Assembly (NCBI RefSeq): GCF_000725805.1
Contig: NZ_JOFT01000048.1
Span: 1-45,124 of the forward strand
Origin: Streptomyces xanthophaeus
Lineage (GTDB): Bacteria > Actinomycetota > Actinomycetes > Streptomycetales > Streptomycetaceae
DNA: 45,124 nucleotides
Direction: 5' to 3'
Part shown: in pieces, positions 1-9,048 of the stretch
Layout of the letters: each line of letters opens with the position of its first letter
Numbering within the stretch: the stretch's first letter is position 1
Notes under the pieces: generated by a model
What the model was told of the DNA's origin: nothing
Seen by the model: only the letters and a program-made list of their open reading frames with translations
Databases searched by the model: none
Made by a program: the position numbers and the translations under genes

Positions 1-125
1 CTTCGTTTCCGACTCTATCAGACTCTTTCGTGTCCGATTCCCGGTCGAAGCGGGTTTCGCTTTCCAGGTTTCCGCTTTCGCGTTTCCCTTTCCGGCGAGT
101 CCGACTCTATCAGTGCTTTTCCGTC
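1..125 (-). other. Putative 5' leader of an rRNA operon reading off the left edge
   Basis: Read on the minus strand, this stretch contains the motifs CTGATAGAGTCGGA (twice, at 113-100 and 21-8), GCCGGAAAGGGAAACGCGAA and GCGGAAACCTGGAAAGC. From memory, these resemble the spacer/leader that precedes 16S rRNA genes in Streptomyces, where GATAGAGTCGGAAAC and GGAAACCTGGAAAGC recur. It is unusually rich in A and G on that strand and contains no convincing ORF. The 16S gene itself would lie outside the window to the left. Promoters for the operon would then sit roughly at 130-290, but I could not assign a convincing -35/-10 pair. The identification rests on recalled motif similarity, not on an alignment. 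Confidence 0.6.
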
Positions 126-303
126 TCTCTGACCACTCGACCGTTTACCGAATAGGCATGCGGAAAGAATTGGGAAGATCAAGATTTGCACTGAAGAGGA
201 GGTTCCCGATCCACCGGCTGTTCGCGAGAAGTTCACACGAAGCGCCGTGGCGGGAGTCACGACAGTACAGGTCCGGTGGTGGCCAGGCAAATCGATTCAG
301 GCG

Positions 304-334
304 TATGGTCTAGTCCACCGGTCTAGTCCACTAG
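304..334 (+). promoter_or_regulatory. Two tandem DasR operator (dre) boxes upstream of crr-ptsI
   Basis: Two near-palindromic 12-mers, TGGTCTAGTCCA at 306-317 and CGGTCTAGTCCA at 319-330, lie 13 bases apart, followed by a partial third half-site (ACTAGTC). They differ by one or two positions from the published DasR consensus core TGGTCTAGACCA. DasR is the GntR-family repressor that controls N-acetylglucosamine uptake and the pts genes in Streptomyces and is released by amino-sugar phosphates. The position ~140 bases before the crr start agrees with DasR control of crr-ptsI. The overlapping arrangement suggests cooperative binding or occlusion of the promoter, which is inference. Confidence 0.8.
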
Positions 335-473
335 TCTCCGTGCCGAAGGACCGTCCGAGTCGGGACCAACTTCGGGCGAACCGGTACATCCCGTGACTTA
401 TCCTTCTGAGAGTACGCCGTTCGCAACAGGCAGTGACGGCGACACGAAGAAGCCCCACCCCTGGGAGGCCCCC

Positions 474-923
474 ATGACCAGCGTGACGTCCCCACTTGCC
501 GGGCGCGCCATCGGACTCGCGGCAGTGCCGGATCCGGTGTTCTCCGGCGCGATGGTGGGACCGGGCACGGCCATCGATCCCGCGCGTGACTCCACGGAGG
601 CGGTGTCCCCCGTCGACGGCGTGGTCGTCTCCCTGCACCCGCACGCGTACGTGGTCGTCGACAGCGACGGGCACGGTGTCCTCACCCACCTCGGGATCGA
701 CACCGTCCAGCTGAACGGCGAAGGCTTCGAGCTGCTCGTCAACAAGGGCGACACGGTGACGCGCGGCCAGGTCGTCATCCGCTGGAACCCCGCCGCCGTC
801 GAGGCCGCGGGCAAGTCCCCCATCTGCCCGGTCGTGGCGCTGGAGGCCTCTGCCGAGTCCCTCTCCGACGTCGCCGAGAGCGGCGACATGAAGGCCGGCG
901 ACGTTCTCTTCAACTGGAAGTGA
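474..923 (+). CDS. crr: PTS glucose-type enzyme IIA component (Crr)
   Basis: A 149-residue IIA(Glc)-family phosphocarrier. In the phosphotransferase system it takes the phosphate from HPr and passes it to IIB domains of sugar permeases in the cytoplasm. The phospho-accepting His72 is in THLGIDTVQL and the supporting His57 is in LHPHAYVV, both at the positions expected for the family; length is also typical. The start is set at the ATG at 474 because GGAGG lies at 464-468, five bases upstream, and the family signature begins at once (TSPLAGRAIGL). An upstream in-frame start at 393 would add 27 residues unlike the family. It is followed after 88 bases by ptsI and preceded by two DasR boxes, so it is probably induced by amino sugars. 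Confidence 0.95.
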   Translation: MTSVTSPLAGRAIGLAAVPDPVFSGAMVGPGTAIDPARDSTEAVSPVDGVVVSLHPHAYVVVDSDGHGVLTHLGIDTVQLNGEGFELLVNKGDTVTRGQVVIRWNPAAVEAAGKSPICPVVALEASAESLSDVAESGDMKAGDVLFNWK

Positions 924-1011
924 CGTCCGCCTGACCCCTCCGCCCCAAGAGGCGCGAGTCGGACATCCACCGCGGCGGCCACGGTCCGCCGCTCAATCGG
1001 AGACGGGTGAA

Positions 1012-2682
1012 ATGGAGACAACGCTGCGAGGCGTCGGCGTGAGCCACGGTGTGGCGATCGGCGAGGTTCGGCACATGGGCACGGCGGTTCTCGAGCCGCC
1101 GGCCAAGCAGATCACCGCGGATGAGGCGGAGCGCGAGCAGGGGCGCGCCCGCAAGGCCGTGGAGGCTGTATCGGCCGACCTGATCGCGCGCGGCCAGCTG
1201 GCCGGTGGCGAGGCTCAGCACGTGCTCGAGGCCCAGGCGATGATCGCCACGGACCCTGAGCTGATGGCGGACGTCGACCGGCGGATCGCCGTCGGCAGCA
1301 CGGCCGAGCGGGGCGTGTACGACGCCTTCGCGTCCTACCGCGATCTGCTCGCCGGGGCCGGCGAGTACATGGCCGGCCGCGTGGCCGACCTCGACGACGT
1401 CCGGAACCGCATCGTGGCCCGCCTGCTGGGCGTGCCGATGCCGGGTGTCCCGGACAGCGACGAGCCGTACGTCCTGATCGCGCGGGACCTGGCTCCGGCC
1501 GACACCGCGCTGCTCGACCCGACGCTCGTCCTCGGTTTCGTCACCGAGGAAGGCGGTCCGACCAGCCACAGCGCGATCCTCGCGCGGGCGCTGGGCGTGC
1601 CGGCGATCGTGGCGCTGCCCGGCGCCGGTGAGATCGCCGAGGGCACCGTCATCGCGGTCGACGGCAGCACGGGTGACCTGTTCGTCGAGCCGACCCCGCA
1701 GAAGCGGGCCGAGCTGGAGGCCGCGGCCGCCGAGCGGAAGGCGGCGCTGGCCGCCTCCTCCGGTCCGGGTGCGACCTCCGACGGTCACAAGGTGCCGCTG
1801 CTGGCGAACGTCGGCGGTCCTGCCGACGTGCCCGCCGCCGTCGAAGCCGGGGCGGAGGGTGTGGGCCTGTTCCGCACCGAGTTCCTCTTCCTGGACGACA
1901 GCAAGAAGGCTCCTTCCGAGGAGAAGCAGATCGAGTCCTACCGCAAGGTGCTCGAGGCCTTCCCCGAGGGCCGTGTCGTCGTACGCGTCCTGGACGCGGG
2001 CGCCGACAAGCCGCTGGACTTCCTGACTCCGGCCGACGAGCCGAACCCGGCGCTGGGCGTGCGCGGTCTGCGGGCCCTGCTCGACCACCCCGAGGTACTG
2101 CGTACGCAGCTCACGGCTCTGGCCAAGGCCGCCGAGGGGCTGCCGGTCTACCTCGAGGTCATGGCCCCGATGGTGGCGGACCGGACCGACGCCAAGGCGT
2201 TCGCGGACGCCTGCCGTGAGGCGGGGCTGCAGGCGAAGTTCGGTGCGATGGTGGAGATCCCCTCCGCCGCGCTGCGGGCGCGTTCGATCCTGCAGGAGGT
2301 CGAGTTCCTGTCGCTGGGCACGAACGACCTCGCGCAGTACGCCTTCGCCGCCGACCGTCAGGTCGGGGCCGTCTCCCGGCTGCAGGACCCGTGGCAGCCG
2401 GCGCTGCTCGACCTGATCGCCCTGTCGGCGGATGCCGCCAGGGCGGAGGGCAAGAGCTGCGGCGTGTGCGGTGAGGCGGCGGCCGACCCGCTGCTGGCGT
2501 GTGTGCTGACCGGTCTCGGTGTCACCTCGCTGTCGATGGGTGCGGCTTCGATTCCGTACGTGCGGGCGACGCTCGCCAAGTACACGCTCGCCCAGTGCGA
2601 GCGTGCCGCGGCCGCGGCGCGTGCCGCGGACAGTGCCGAGGAGGCCCGCGTGGCCGCGCAGGCGGTGCTGTCCGGCGAGTAG
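1012..2682 (+). CDS. ptsI: PTS enzyme I, phosphoenolpyruvate-protein phosphotransferase
   Basis: A 556-residue enzyme I, which autophosphorylates from phosphoenolpyruvate and donates phosphate to HPr, the first step of the PTS. The N-terminal HPr-binding region is followed by the swivelling phospho-His domain with GGPTSHSAILARALGVPAIV (His186 is the active site). The C-terminal TIM barrel binds PEP and shows FRTEFLFL, SLGTNDLAQYAFAADR and the conserved cysteine of CGVCGEAA. Length is near the usual 550-575. GGAGAC at 999-1004 is the likely ribosome site. ptsH is not in the window, so HPr must be encoded elsewhere, as is normal in Streptomyces. It is probably co-transcribed with crr and shares its DasR control; a strong hairpin follows at 2720-2752. 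Confidence 0.96.
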   Translation: METTLRGVGVSHGVAIGEVRHMGTAVLEPPAKQITADEAEREQGRARKAVEAVSADLIARGQLAGGEAQHVLEAQAMIATDPELMADVDRRIAVGSTAERGVYDAFASYRDLLAGAGEYMAGRVADLDDVRNRIVARLLGVPMPGVPDSDEPYVLIARDLAPADTALLDPTLVLGFVTEEGGPTSHSAILARALGVPAIVALPGAGEIAEGTVIAVDGSTGDLFVEPTPQKRAELEAAAAERKAALAASSGPGATSDGHKVPLLANVGGPADVPAAVEAGAEGVGLFRTEFLFLDDSKKAPSEEKQIESYRKVLEAFPEGRVVVRVLDAGADKPLDFLTPADEPNPALGVRGLRALLDHPEVLRTQLTALAKAAEGLPVYLEVMAPMVADRTDAKAFADACREAGLQAKFGAMVEIPSAALRARSILQEVEFLSLGTNDLAQYAFAADRQVGAVSRLQDPWQPALLDLIALSADAARAEGKSCGVCGEAAADPLLACVLTGLGVTSLSMGAASIPYVRATLAKYTLAQCERAAAAARAADSAEEARVAAQAVLSGE

Positions 2683-2719
2683 CCGGAGCCCGGCCCGCGC
2701 GGCCGGGTCGTAGTGGAGT

Positions 2720-2752
2720 CGAGGGGCCTTCGCCGGTGGCGGGGGCCCCTCG
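2720..2752. terminator. Bidirectional hairpin terminator between ptsI and the convergent gene
   Basis: CGAGGGGCC at 2720-2728 pairs perfectly with GGCCCCTCG at 2744-2752 around a 15-base loop. It lies between two converging genes. There is no T tract, as is usual for Streptomyces terminators. Confidence 0.7.
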
Positions 2753-2768
2753 GCCGTTCCTTCCCGAG

Positions 2769-3761
2769 CTACCCGTGCGGGCCGGGGTCGTCCACCTCGT
2801 AGCCCGGGCAGTACTCGACGCCTGGTTCCGGGGCGACGGGCTCCCCGGTGTCGGCGTCCGTGCAGTAGGCGTTGAACACGGCCGCCGCGGAGAGGGTGGT
2901 GAGGCGGCCGCGGTCCAGGCGCCAGCCGTGGACCCGGTCCTGGCGGCCCTCGGCGGAGCTGCGCAGGACCAGTCCGCCGGGGCCGCCGAGGGCGAGTCCG
3001 GCGGCCAGCACCGTCACGAAGTCGAGGCCTTCCCTGCCCTCGAACCAGGGCGGGTCCGCCGGGTCCGCGGAGGACTGGGCCTGGAGGACGGCGACGAGCT
3101 GTTCCGCCTCGGTGGGGACGCTGCAGACGAGGTGGTGACGGCCCGGGCCGGCTCCGGCGACCAGGCGTTTCAGTGCTTCGGCGGCGCGCGCGAAGGAGGC
3201 CTGGCCGATGTCCTCCCCGCAGTCGGCGCAGCTGCCGACCTGGGACAGCAGGGCGGTGGCGTACTCCCAGGTGGCCTGGCGGACGGCCTCGTCGACGAGG
3301 AGCGGGAGGATCTCCGCCACGGGCCGGCCCGTGTACGGCAGTCCGGAGCCCGTGCCGGCGAGTTCCGCGGTGAAGCGGGCGCGGGTCGCGGCGGTGTCCG
3401 GGTCCAGGCCGTGTTCCGCGCAGTAGTCGGTGTACTGGTCGGGGTCGAAGAGGGCGACGGTGGTGTGGATGCCCTGGGCCGCGAGGGTGCGGAGCAGGCC
3501 GTCCACGTGGTGGAGGTAGTCGGGATAGTCGGTGTGGTCGTCGAAGGTGAAGCTGGGGTAGCCGCACATGGCCGCGAAGTCCCCGGCGTCGGCCAGGAGG
3601 CCGACGGTGCTGGGGACTTCGCGGCGCAGCGTGCGGCGCCTGTGGCTGCTGCGGGTTTTGTCGCGCGTCCTGGTGCGCGTGCTGCTGCGCCTGCTGCCGC
3701 GCGTGCTGCTGCTCGTCTGGTGCGTGGGTCCCGCGCTGCTGGTGCGGTCGGTCGGTGGCAT
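2769..3761 (-). CDS. Uncharacterised actinobacterial protein with Arg/Ser-rich N-terminus
   Basis: A 330-residue protein with no family that I recognise. Residues 1-50 are low-complexity and strongly basic (runs of S, T and R). The rest is a soluble acidic domain with GYPSFTFDDHTDYPDYLHHV near residue 67-86, a CADCGEDIG motif near residue 177 and further single cysteines towards the C-terminus. The start ATG is supported by GGGGGAG six bases upstream. The basic N-terminus could be natively disordered, or translation could begin later, near MCGYPSF; the SD argues for the long form. It converges on ptsI with a shared terminator and is followed upstream by acetoacetyl-CoA synthetase in the same direction, 67 bases away. 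No function is proposed. Confidence 0.75.
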   Translation of the reverse strand: MPPTDRTSSAGPTHQTSSSTRGSRRSSTRTRTRDKTRSSHRRRTLRREVPSTVGLLADAGDFAAMCGYPSFTFDDHTDYPDYLHHVDGLLRTLAAQGIHTTVALFDPDQYTDYCAEHGLDPDTAATRARFTAELAGTGSGLPYTGRPVAEILPLLVDEAVRQATWEYATALLSQVGSCADCGEDIGQASFARAAEALKRLVAGAGPGRHHLVCSVPTEAEQLVAVLQAQSSADPADPPWFEGREGLDFVTVLAAGLALGGPGGLVLRSSAEGRQDRVHGWRLDRGRLTTLSAAAVFNAYCTDADTGEPVAPEPGVEYCPGYEVDDPGPHG

Positions 3762-3828
3762 GGCCGGCTCCCCCTGAGTATCGCCATCACTTGCTCACTC
3801 AGAGTAATCACCGCCACTGACAGTGGTC

Positions 3829-5805
3829 TCAGCGGCGGGTGCGGGCCAGCTCCTCGTAGAAGTGGAGGAGGTCGAGGTTGTCCACCGAGCCCGGGTTGAC
3901 GGCCTTGGCCAGCGGTGTGCCCTGGAGGAGGCGCTTGACGGGGACCTCGATGCGCTTGCCCGTGAGGGTGTGCGGGATGGCCGGGACCTCGATGACCTCG
4001 TCGGGTACGTGGCGCGGGGAGAGCTCCTCGCGGATGGTCGCCTTGATGCGGGCGCGCAGGTCGTCGTCGAGGGTGGCGCCGGGGGCGAGGTGGACGAAGA
4101 GCGGCATCCAGTAGCCGCCGTTCGGCTCCTCCAGGCCGATGACGAGGGACTCCTTGATCTCGGGGAGCCGTTCGACGGCCTCGTAGATGTCGGCGGAGCC
4201 CATCCGGACGCCCTGGCGGTTGAGCGTGGAGTCCGAGCGGCCGTGGATGATCACCGAGCCGTGGTCGGTGAGGGTGATCCAGTCCCCGTGGCGCCAGACG
4301 CCGGGGAACATCTCGAAGTAGCTCTCGTGGTAGCGGCTGCCGTCGGGGTCGTTCCAGAAGCGGACCGGCATAGAGGGCATGGGGTTGGTGACGACGAGTT
4401 CGCCGACCTCGCCGACGAGGGGCTTGCCGGACGGGTCCCAGGCCTGGAGGTCCGTACCGAGGCAGGGGGCCTGGAGCTCGCCGATGTGGACGGGGAGGGT
4501 GGGGACGCCGCCGGCGAAGCAGCTGCACACGTCGGTGCCGCCGCTGACGGAGGCGATCCACAGGTCCTCGGCCACCTCGTCGTGGAGCCAGCGGAAGCCG
4601 TCGGGCGGCAGCGGGGAGCCGGTGGTGGCCACGCACTTCACGGCGGAGAGGTCGAAGTCCCGGGCCGGGTGGACCTCGGCCTTGCGGCAGGCCATGACGT
4701 AGGCCGCGGAGGTCCCGTAGAGGGTCGCCCCGGTCCGTTCGGCGATGCGCCACTGGGCGGCGGTGTCGGGGTAGCCCGGGCTGCCGTCGTAGAGGACGAC
4801 CGTGGTGCCGGTGAGCAGGCCGGAGACGAGGAAGTTCCACATCATCCAGCCGGTGGAGGTGTACCAGAAGAACCGGTCCTCGGGACCCAGGTCGCAGTGC
4901 AGTCCGAGCTGCTTGAGGTGTTCGAGGAGGATGCCGCCCTGGGACTGGACGATGGCCTTGGGCAGGCCGGTGGTGCCGGAGGAGTACAGCACCCACAGCG
5001 GGTGGTCGAAGGGGACCGCCTCGAAGACGGGCTCGGTGTCGCCGGCGGTCAGCGCGGACCAGTCGAGGGCGCCCTCGGGGGTCTGCGAGCCGAGCACCGG
5101 GATGTGGACGACGGCGCGCAGGGTGGGCAGCTCGGCGCGGAGTTCGGCGACGGTGTCGCGGCGGTCGTGCTGCTTGCCGCCGTAGCGGTAGCCGTCGACG
5201 GCGAAGAGGACGACGGGCTCGACCTGCTGGAAGCGGTCCAGGACGCTGCGGGCGCCGAAGTCGGGGGCGCAGGAGGTCCAGACGCCGCCGACAGCGGCGG
5301 TGGCGAGGAGGGCGACGACGGCTTCGGGGATGTTGGGGAGGTAGCCGCTGACCCGGTCGCCGGGGCGTACGCCGAGGGCGCGCAGCTGCGCGGCGAGCGC
5401 GCCGACCTGGCGGCGGAGCTCGGCCCAGGTGACGGGGGTGGCCTCGTGGGTCTCGTCGACGTGCAGCAGGGCGGGGTCCGCGGCGCGGGCCGGGTCCTCG
5501 GCGGCGCGCAGGGCGTGCTCGGCGTAGTTGAGGGTGGCGCCGGTGAACCAGCGTGCGCCGGGCATGGACCGGTCGTCGAGGACCGAGGTCCAGGGGGTGG
5601 TGAACCGGACGTCGAACCAGTCGGCGACGGCCTGCCAGAAGGTGTCGAGCTCGTCGACGGACCAGCTGTGCAGGGCGGCGTAGCCGCCGTCCACGGGGGC
5701 TCCGTACCGCTCGGCGGCCCAGGCCTGGAAGGCGGTGATCCGGGCCGCTGCGATCCGGTCGGGGCCCGGGGCCCAGAGGGGTTCCGGCTGCGTGGCTGAG
5801 GTCAT
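3829..5805 (-). CDS. Acetoacetyl-CoA synthetase (acetoacetate--CoA ligase)
   Basis: A 658-residue ANL-superfamily ligase that activates acetoacetate to acetoacetyl-CoA via an acyl-adenylate. Seen in order: the N-terminal ACAS-type segment with WFTGATLNYAEH; the P-loop-like nucleotide motif YSSGTTGLPKAIVQS; YTSTGWMMWN; the adenylate motif ATTGSPLP; the DWITLTDHG / IIHGRSDSTLNRQGVRMG hinge; and the catalytic lysine of HTLTGKRIEVPVK near the C-terminus, which in Streptomyces enzymes of this kind is a known acetylation site. FWNDPDGSRYHESYF and the ~650-residue length favour acetoacetate over acetate as substrate. The start ATG at 5805 is chosen because the family similarity begins with the LWAP motif and GGGAG precedes it by eight bases; the reading frame stays open further upstream without family signal. 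Confidence 0.93.
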   Translation of the reverse strand: MTSATQPEPLWAPGPDRIAAARITAFQAWAAERYGAPVDGGYAALHSWSVDELDTFWQAVADWFDVRFTTPWTSVLDDRSMPGARWFTGATLNYAEHALRAAEDPARAADPALLHVDETHEATPVTWAELRRQVGALAAQLRALGVRPGDRVSGYLPNIPEAVVALLATAAVGGVWTSCAPDFGARSVLDRFQQVEPVVLFAVDGYRYGGKQHDRRDTVAELRAELPTLRAVVHIPVLGSQTPEGALDWSALTAGDTEPVFEAVPFDHPLWVLYSSGTTGLPKAIVQSQGGILLEHLKQLGLHCDLGPEDRFFWYTSTGWMMWNFLVSGLLTGTTVVLYDGSPGYPDTAAQWRIAERTGATLYGTSAAYVMACRKAEVHPARDFDLSAVKCVATTGSPLPPDGFRWLHDEVAEDLWIASVSGGTDVCSCFAGGVPTLPVHIGELQAPCLGTDLQAWDPSGKPLVGEVGELVVTNPMPSMPVRFWNDPDGSRYHESYFEMFPGVWRHGDWITLTDHGSVIIHGRSDSTLNRQGVRMGSADIYEAVERLPEIKESLVIGLEEPNGGYWMPLFVHLAPGATLDDDLRARIKATIREELSPRHVPDEVIEVPAIPHTLTGKRIEVPVKRLLQGTPLAKAVNPGSVDNLDLLHFYEELARTRR

Positions 5806-6049
5806 GGGTCGGCTCCCGGTCAAGTCTGTGGCTCGCGCTTCGTGTGCGTACGGTGCCATCGCGCGGCGGGTGGGTGCGCGGCGGCTCACAGGGGACCATG
5901 CCACGTGATCGACATCCGCACCAGAGTCGTCATCGCCGCTCTCGGGGCGGCCCGTATGTGGGCGGCCACCGGTCGGCGGTGATCGCCTGCGGGTGAACGA
6001 CAGTTGAACGCCGCACCCTCGGCCGTGGCCCGGTGGCAGGGTGATCTCC

Positions 6050-8407
6050 ATGGACGGTCGTGATCTGGTGCGTGCGGTCAAGGACATCGGTACGGAGCGC
6101 GGACGGCGGGCGTGGCTGTCCGCCTGGCGCCACCGGCGCGCGGATGCGGTGGGGCTCCCGCGCCGGGGCGCGGAGCGGGCGCGGGTGCCGGGACTGCTGT
6201 CCGGTACGGAGCCGCGGCCGGGCGGGGGGCTGCTGCGGTTCGCCCGCTCGGAGCTCGTGGTGCGGGTCGGTGTGGGCGGTGCGGTGTTCTGGGGCTGGGA
6301 CGGGGCGGAGGCAGCGCCTTCGTACGCGGTGACGGGCACCGGGCCGGAACCGGATCCGCGGGCCGTGCTGGAGCCGGACACCGGGGGCGGCTGGCGGGTG
6401 GTGTCGGAGCGGGTGACGGTGGCGGTGTCCCGGCACGGCGCGGTGGAGGTGCGCACTCCTGGCGGGGTGGTGCTGCGGCGGGAACTGCCGCCCCGGTGGT
6501 GGGAACCGGTGGAGGCCGCCGAGGGGGCGGGGGCGCGGTGGCTGCAGCGCAGCGAGGTGGCGGCGGACGCGAGGTTCTTCGGGCTGGGCGGACGGGCGGC
6601 GGGGCCGCGGCTGCGGGACGGGGTGTACCGGCTGTGGAACACCGATCCGAAGGGGGGTTTCGGGCCGGGGACGGATCCGCTGTACATCACGATGCCGGTG
6701 CAGATGGTGGTCGCGGATGCGGGCACGCACCTGGTGTTCCACGACAACTCCTGGGACGGGCGGGTGACGCTGCGCGAGGGCGAGGAGGGTGCGGGCTCGG
6801 GGGCGGACCGGCCGGGGTCGAGCGAGCTGCGCGTGGAGGGCGGGCCGCTGAGGTGCTGGGTGCTGACGGGGACGCCGGCGCGGGTGCTGCAGGGCTGGTC
6901 CGCGCTGACGGGCGCGGCCGCGGTGCCGCCCGCGTGGGCCCTGGGGTACCAGCACGCGCGGTGGGGGTTCGGGAGCGCGGCCGAGGTGCGGCGGGTGGTG
7001 GCGGGCTATGCGGAGCGCGGGCTGGCGCTGTCGGCCGTACATCTGGACATCGACCACTACGACGGCCACCGGGTCTTCACGGTGGACGGGGAGCGGTTCC
7101 CGGACCTGCCGGGGCTGGCGCGGGAGCTGGGTGAGCGGGGGGTGCGGCTGGTCTCCATCGTGGATCCGGCGGTGAAGGCCGGGGACCCGGTGCACGAGGC
7201 GGGGCTCGCGGTGGGGCCGGGCGGCGCCTTCGTCCGGGACGCGCGGGGCGGGGAGGTCCGTGGGGAGGTCTGGCCGGGCACGTGCGCCTATCCGGACTTC
7301 ACCGATCCGGCCGTGCGGGAGTGGTGGGGCGGGCTGTACGCGGAGCGGCTCGCGCAGGGCTTCGCCGGTTTCTGGCACGACATGAACGAGCCGGTGTCCT
7401 TCACCCCGTTCGGGGACGCCACGCTGCCCCGGTCGGCGCGGCACGCGATGGACGGCGCGGGCGGGGACCACCGGGAGGGGCACAACGTGTACGCGCTGGC
7501 GATGGCGCGGGCGGGCTGGGAGGGGTTGGTGCGGCTGCGGCCGGACGAACGGCCGTTCCTGTTCTCCAGGTCGGGCTGGGCGGGCATGCAGCGGTACGGG
7601 GGCTCGTGGTCGGGTGACGTGGAGAGCAGCTGGGACGGGCTGCGGTCCTCCCTCGCGCTGGTCCTGGGGCTGGGGCTGTGCGGGGTGCCGTACTCGGGGC
7701 CGGACGTGGGGGGCTTCGGCGGGTCGCCGTCGGGCGAGCTGTACCTGCGGTGGTTGCAGCTGGGGGCGTACCTGCCGCTGTTCCGGACCCACTCGGCGCT
7801 CTGGGCCGGGCGGCGCGAGCCGTGGGAGTTCGGGCCGGAGGTGGAGGAGCACGCCAGGGCGGTGCTGGCGGAACGGGAGCGGCTGCGGCCGTACTTCGTG
7901 ACGCTGGCGCACCTGGCCCGGCGCACCGGGGCCCCTTATGTGCGGCCGCTGTGGTGGGGGGCGCCGGAGGAGCGGGGGCTGCGGGACTGCGAGGACGCGT
8001 TCCTGCTGGGGGATGCGCTGCTGGTGGCGCCGGTGCTGGAGTGCGGGGCGGACCGGCGGGCGGTGCGGCTGCCGCGCGGGCGGTGGTACGACACCGTGAC
8101 CGGGGCGGCGTACGAGGGTCCGGGCCAGGTGCTGCTGGACGCCCCGCCGGGCCGGATCCCGGTGCTGGCGCGGGCGGGCGCGGTGCTCGCGGTGCGGGAC
8201 GGTTCCGGCGGCGGGGACGGGGTGGCCCTGGAGGCCTGGGCTCCGGCGCGGGGGCGGACGGGCGGAGGGCTGGTCATCCGGGACCCGGGGCCGGGCTTCG
8301 GGGCGGGAGAGGTGGAACGGTACGTGGTGCGCTGGCGCGGGGACACGGTGGTGGTGGAGGACGAGGCGGGCCACCCGGTCGAGAACGCGGTCGTCCGAGG
8401 CCTGTGA
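6050..8407 (+). CDS. Glycoside hydrolase family 31 alpha-glucosidase
   Basis: A 785-residue GH31 enzyme, predicted to cleave alpha-linked glucose or xylose from the non-reducing end by a retaining mechanism. The N-terminal beta-sandwich (to ~residue 285) contains the GLGGRAAGPRLRDG segment. The barrel starts at PPAWALGYQHARWGFGS. The nucleophile is the Asp of FWHDMNEP (Asp444) and the acid/base Asp is in WSGDVESSW (Asp523). There is no signal peptide, so it probably acts in the cytoplasm. The start at ATG 6050 is preferred because GGTGA at 6040-6044 lies five bases upstream; GTG 6041 in the same frame would add three residues. It is divergent from acetoacetyl-CoA synthetase across 244 bases. 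Confidence 0.93.
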   Translation: MDGRDLVRAVKDIGTERGRRAWLSAWRHRRADAVGLPRRGAERARVPGLLSGTEPRPGGGLLRFARSELVVRVGVGGAVFWGWDGAEAAPSYAVTGTGPEPDPRAVLEPDTGGGWRVVSERVTVAVSRHGAVEVRTPGGVVLRRELPPRWWEPVEAAEGAGARWLQRSEVAADARFFGLGGRAAGPRLRDGVYRLWNTDPKGGFGPGTDPLYITMPVQMVVADAGTHLVFHDNSWDGRVTLREGEEGAGSGADRPGSSELRVEGGPLRCWVLTGTPARVLQGWSALTGAAAVPPAWALGYQHARWGFGSAAEVRRVVAGYAERGLALSAVHLDIDHYDGHRVFTVDGERFPDLPGLARELGERGVRLVSIVDPAVKAGDPVHEAGLAVGPGGAFVRDARGGEVRGEVWPGTCAYPDFTDPAVREWWGGLYAERLAQGFAGFWHDMNEPVSFTPFGDATLPRSARHAMDGAGGDHREGHNVYALAMARAGWEGLVRLRPDERPFLFSRSGWAGMQRYGGSWSGDVESSWDGLRSSLALVLGLGLCGVPYSGPDVGGFGGSPSGELYLRWLQLGAYLPLFRTHSALWAGRREPWEFGPEVEEHARAVLAERERLRPYFVTLAHLARRTGAPYVRPLWWGAPEERGLRDCEDAFLLGDALLVAPVLECGADRRAVRLPRGRWYDTVTGAAYEGPGQVLLDAPPGRIPVLARAGAVLAVRDGSGGGDGVALEAWAPARGRTGGGLVIRDPGPGFGAGEVERYVVRWRGDTVVVEDEAGHPVENAVVRGL

Positions 8408-9048
8408 CCTGCGCGGCGCGGCGCGGGCCGGGGCCGGCCGGGGCAGGTCGGGGCCTCTGACCTGCGGGCGCGGCGCGGGCCGGACCTGGCCGGGGCGGGG
8501 CGGGGCGGCCGGGCCTGGGCGGGCCGGGACGCACCTGCGGGGCGCCGGGCAGGGGCCTGCCCCGGGACGGCACCCGGGGGGCGTCGGGCCGCGAGGCACC
8601 CGGGCCGTGCGGCACTCCGGCGCAGGGCGTCCACGGTCGGGGACACCGGGAACGTGGGCACGCTGACCCTGAAGTGTCAGACAGCGGGGCGCCCGGGCCG
8701 TCGGGCATCTGCGGCCCGGTGTCGGGTCCGCATCCGCGGAACGACGCGGGACGACAGAGGCCGGGGCACCCTGGCCGCGGAAAGCCGGACCACAGGGCAC
8801 GCGGACCGTCGCACGCCGCGGGGGCCGGGCAGCAGAGCTGCCCACGGAACACGGGACGCTCGGGTCGCGGGACACCCGGGCCCGTCGGGCACCCGAGGCA
8901 CGAGGCACCGGACCCGTCGGCACCCACCGGCCGTGAGGCACCCCGGACCCGACAGGCACTCACGGGTCACGACGCACCCCGACCCGCCGAGCACCCGGGG
9001 CGCAGGGCGTGCCGTGGCGCGGTGGTGGGGGCCGCTCAGGGGGTGGGG
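8403..9048. repeat. 640-base GC-rich non-coding tract of degenerate repeats
   Basis: No convincing gene lies here. The left end is an imperfect ~52-base tandem duplication: GACCTGCGCGGCGCGG begins near 8405 and TGACCTGCGGGCGCGG near 8458, each followed by CGGGCCGG. The first copy includes the stop codon of the GH31 gene. A short hairpin (GGGCAGG / CCTGCCC, 8547-8562) may act as a terminator. The right half (about 8570-9010) consists of many diverged copies of a 15-25-base unit with core GGCACCCGGGCCCGTCGG, for instance near 8595, 8876, 8898 and 8938. ORFs crossing it in every frame are arginine- and proline-rich artefacts of base composition. Confidence 0.65.

Noticed and set aside
910..3567. 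Long minus-strand frame opposite crr-ptsI
   Set aside because: Low-complexity Arg/Pro composition, and it overlaps the well-supported enzyme I gene completely.
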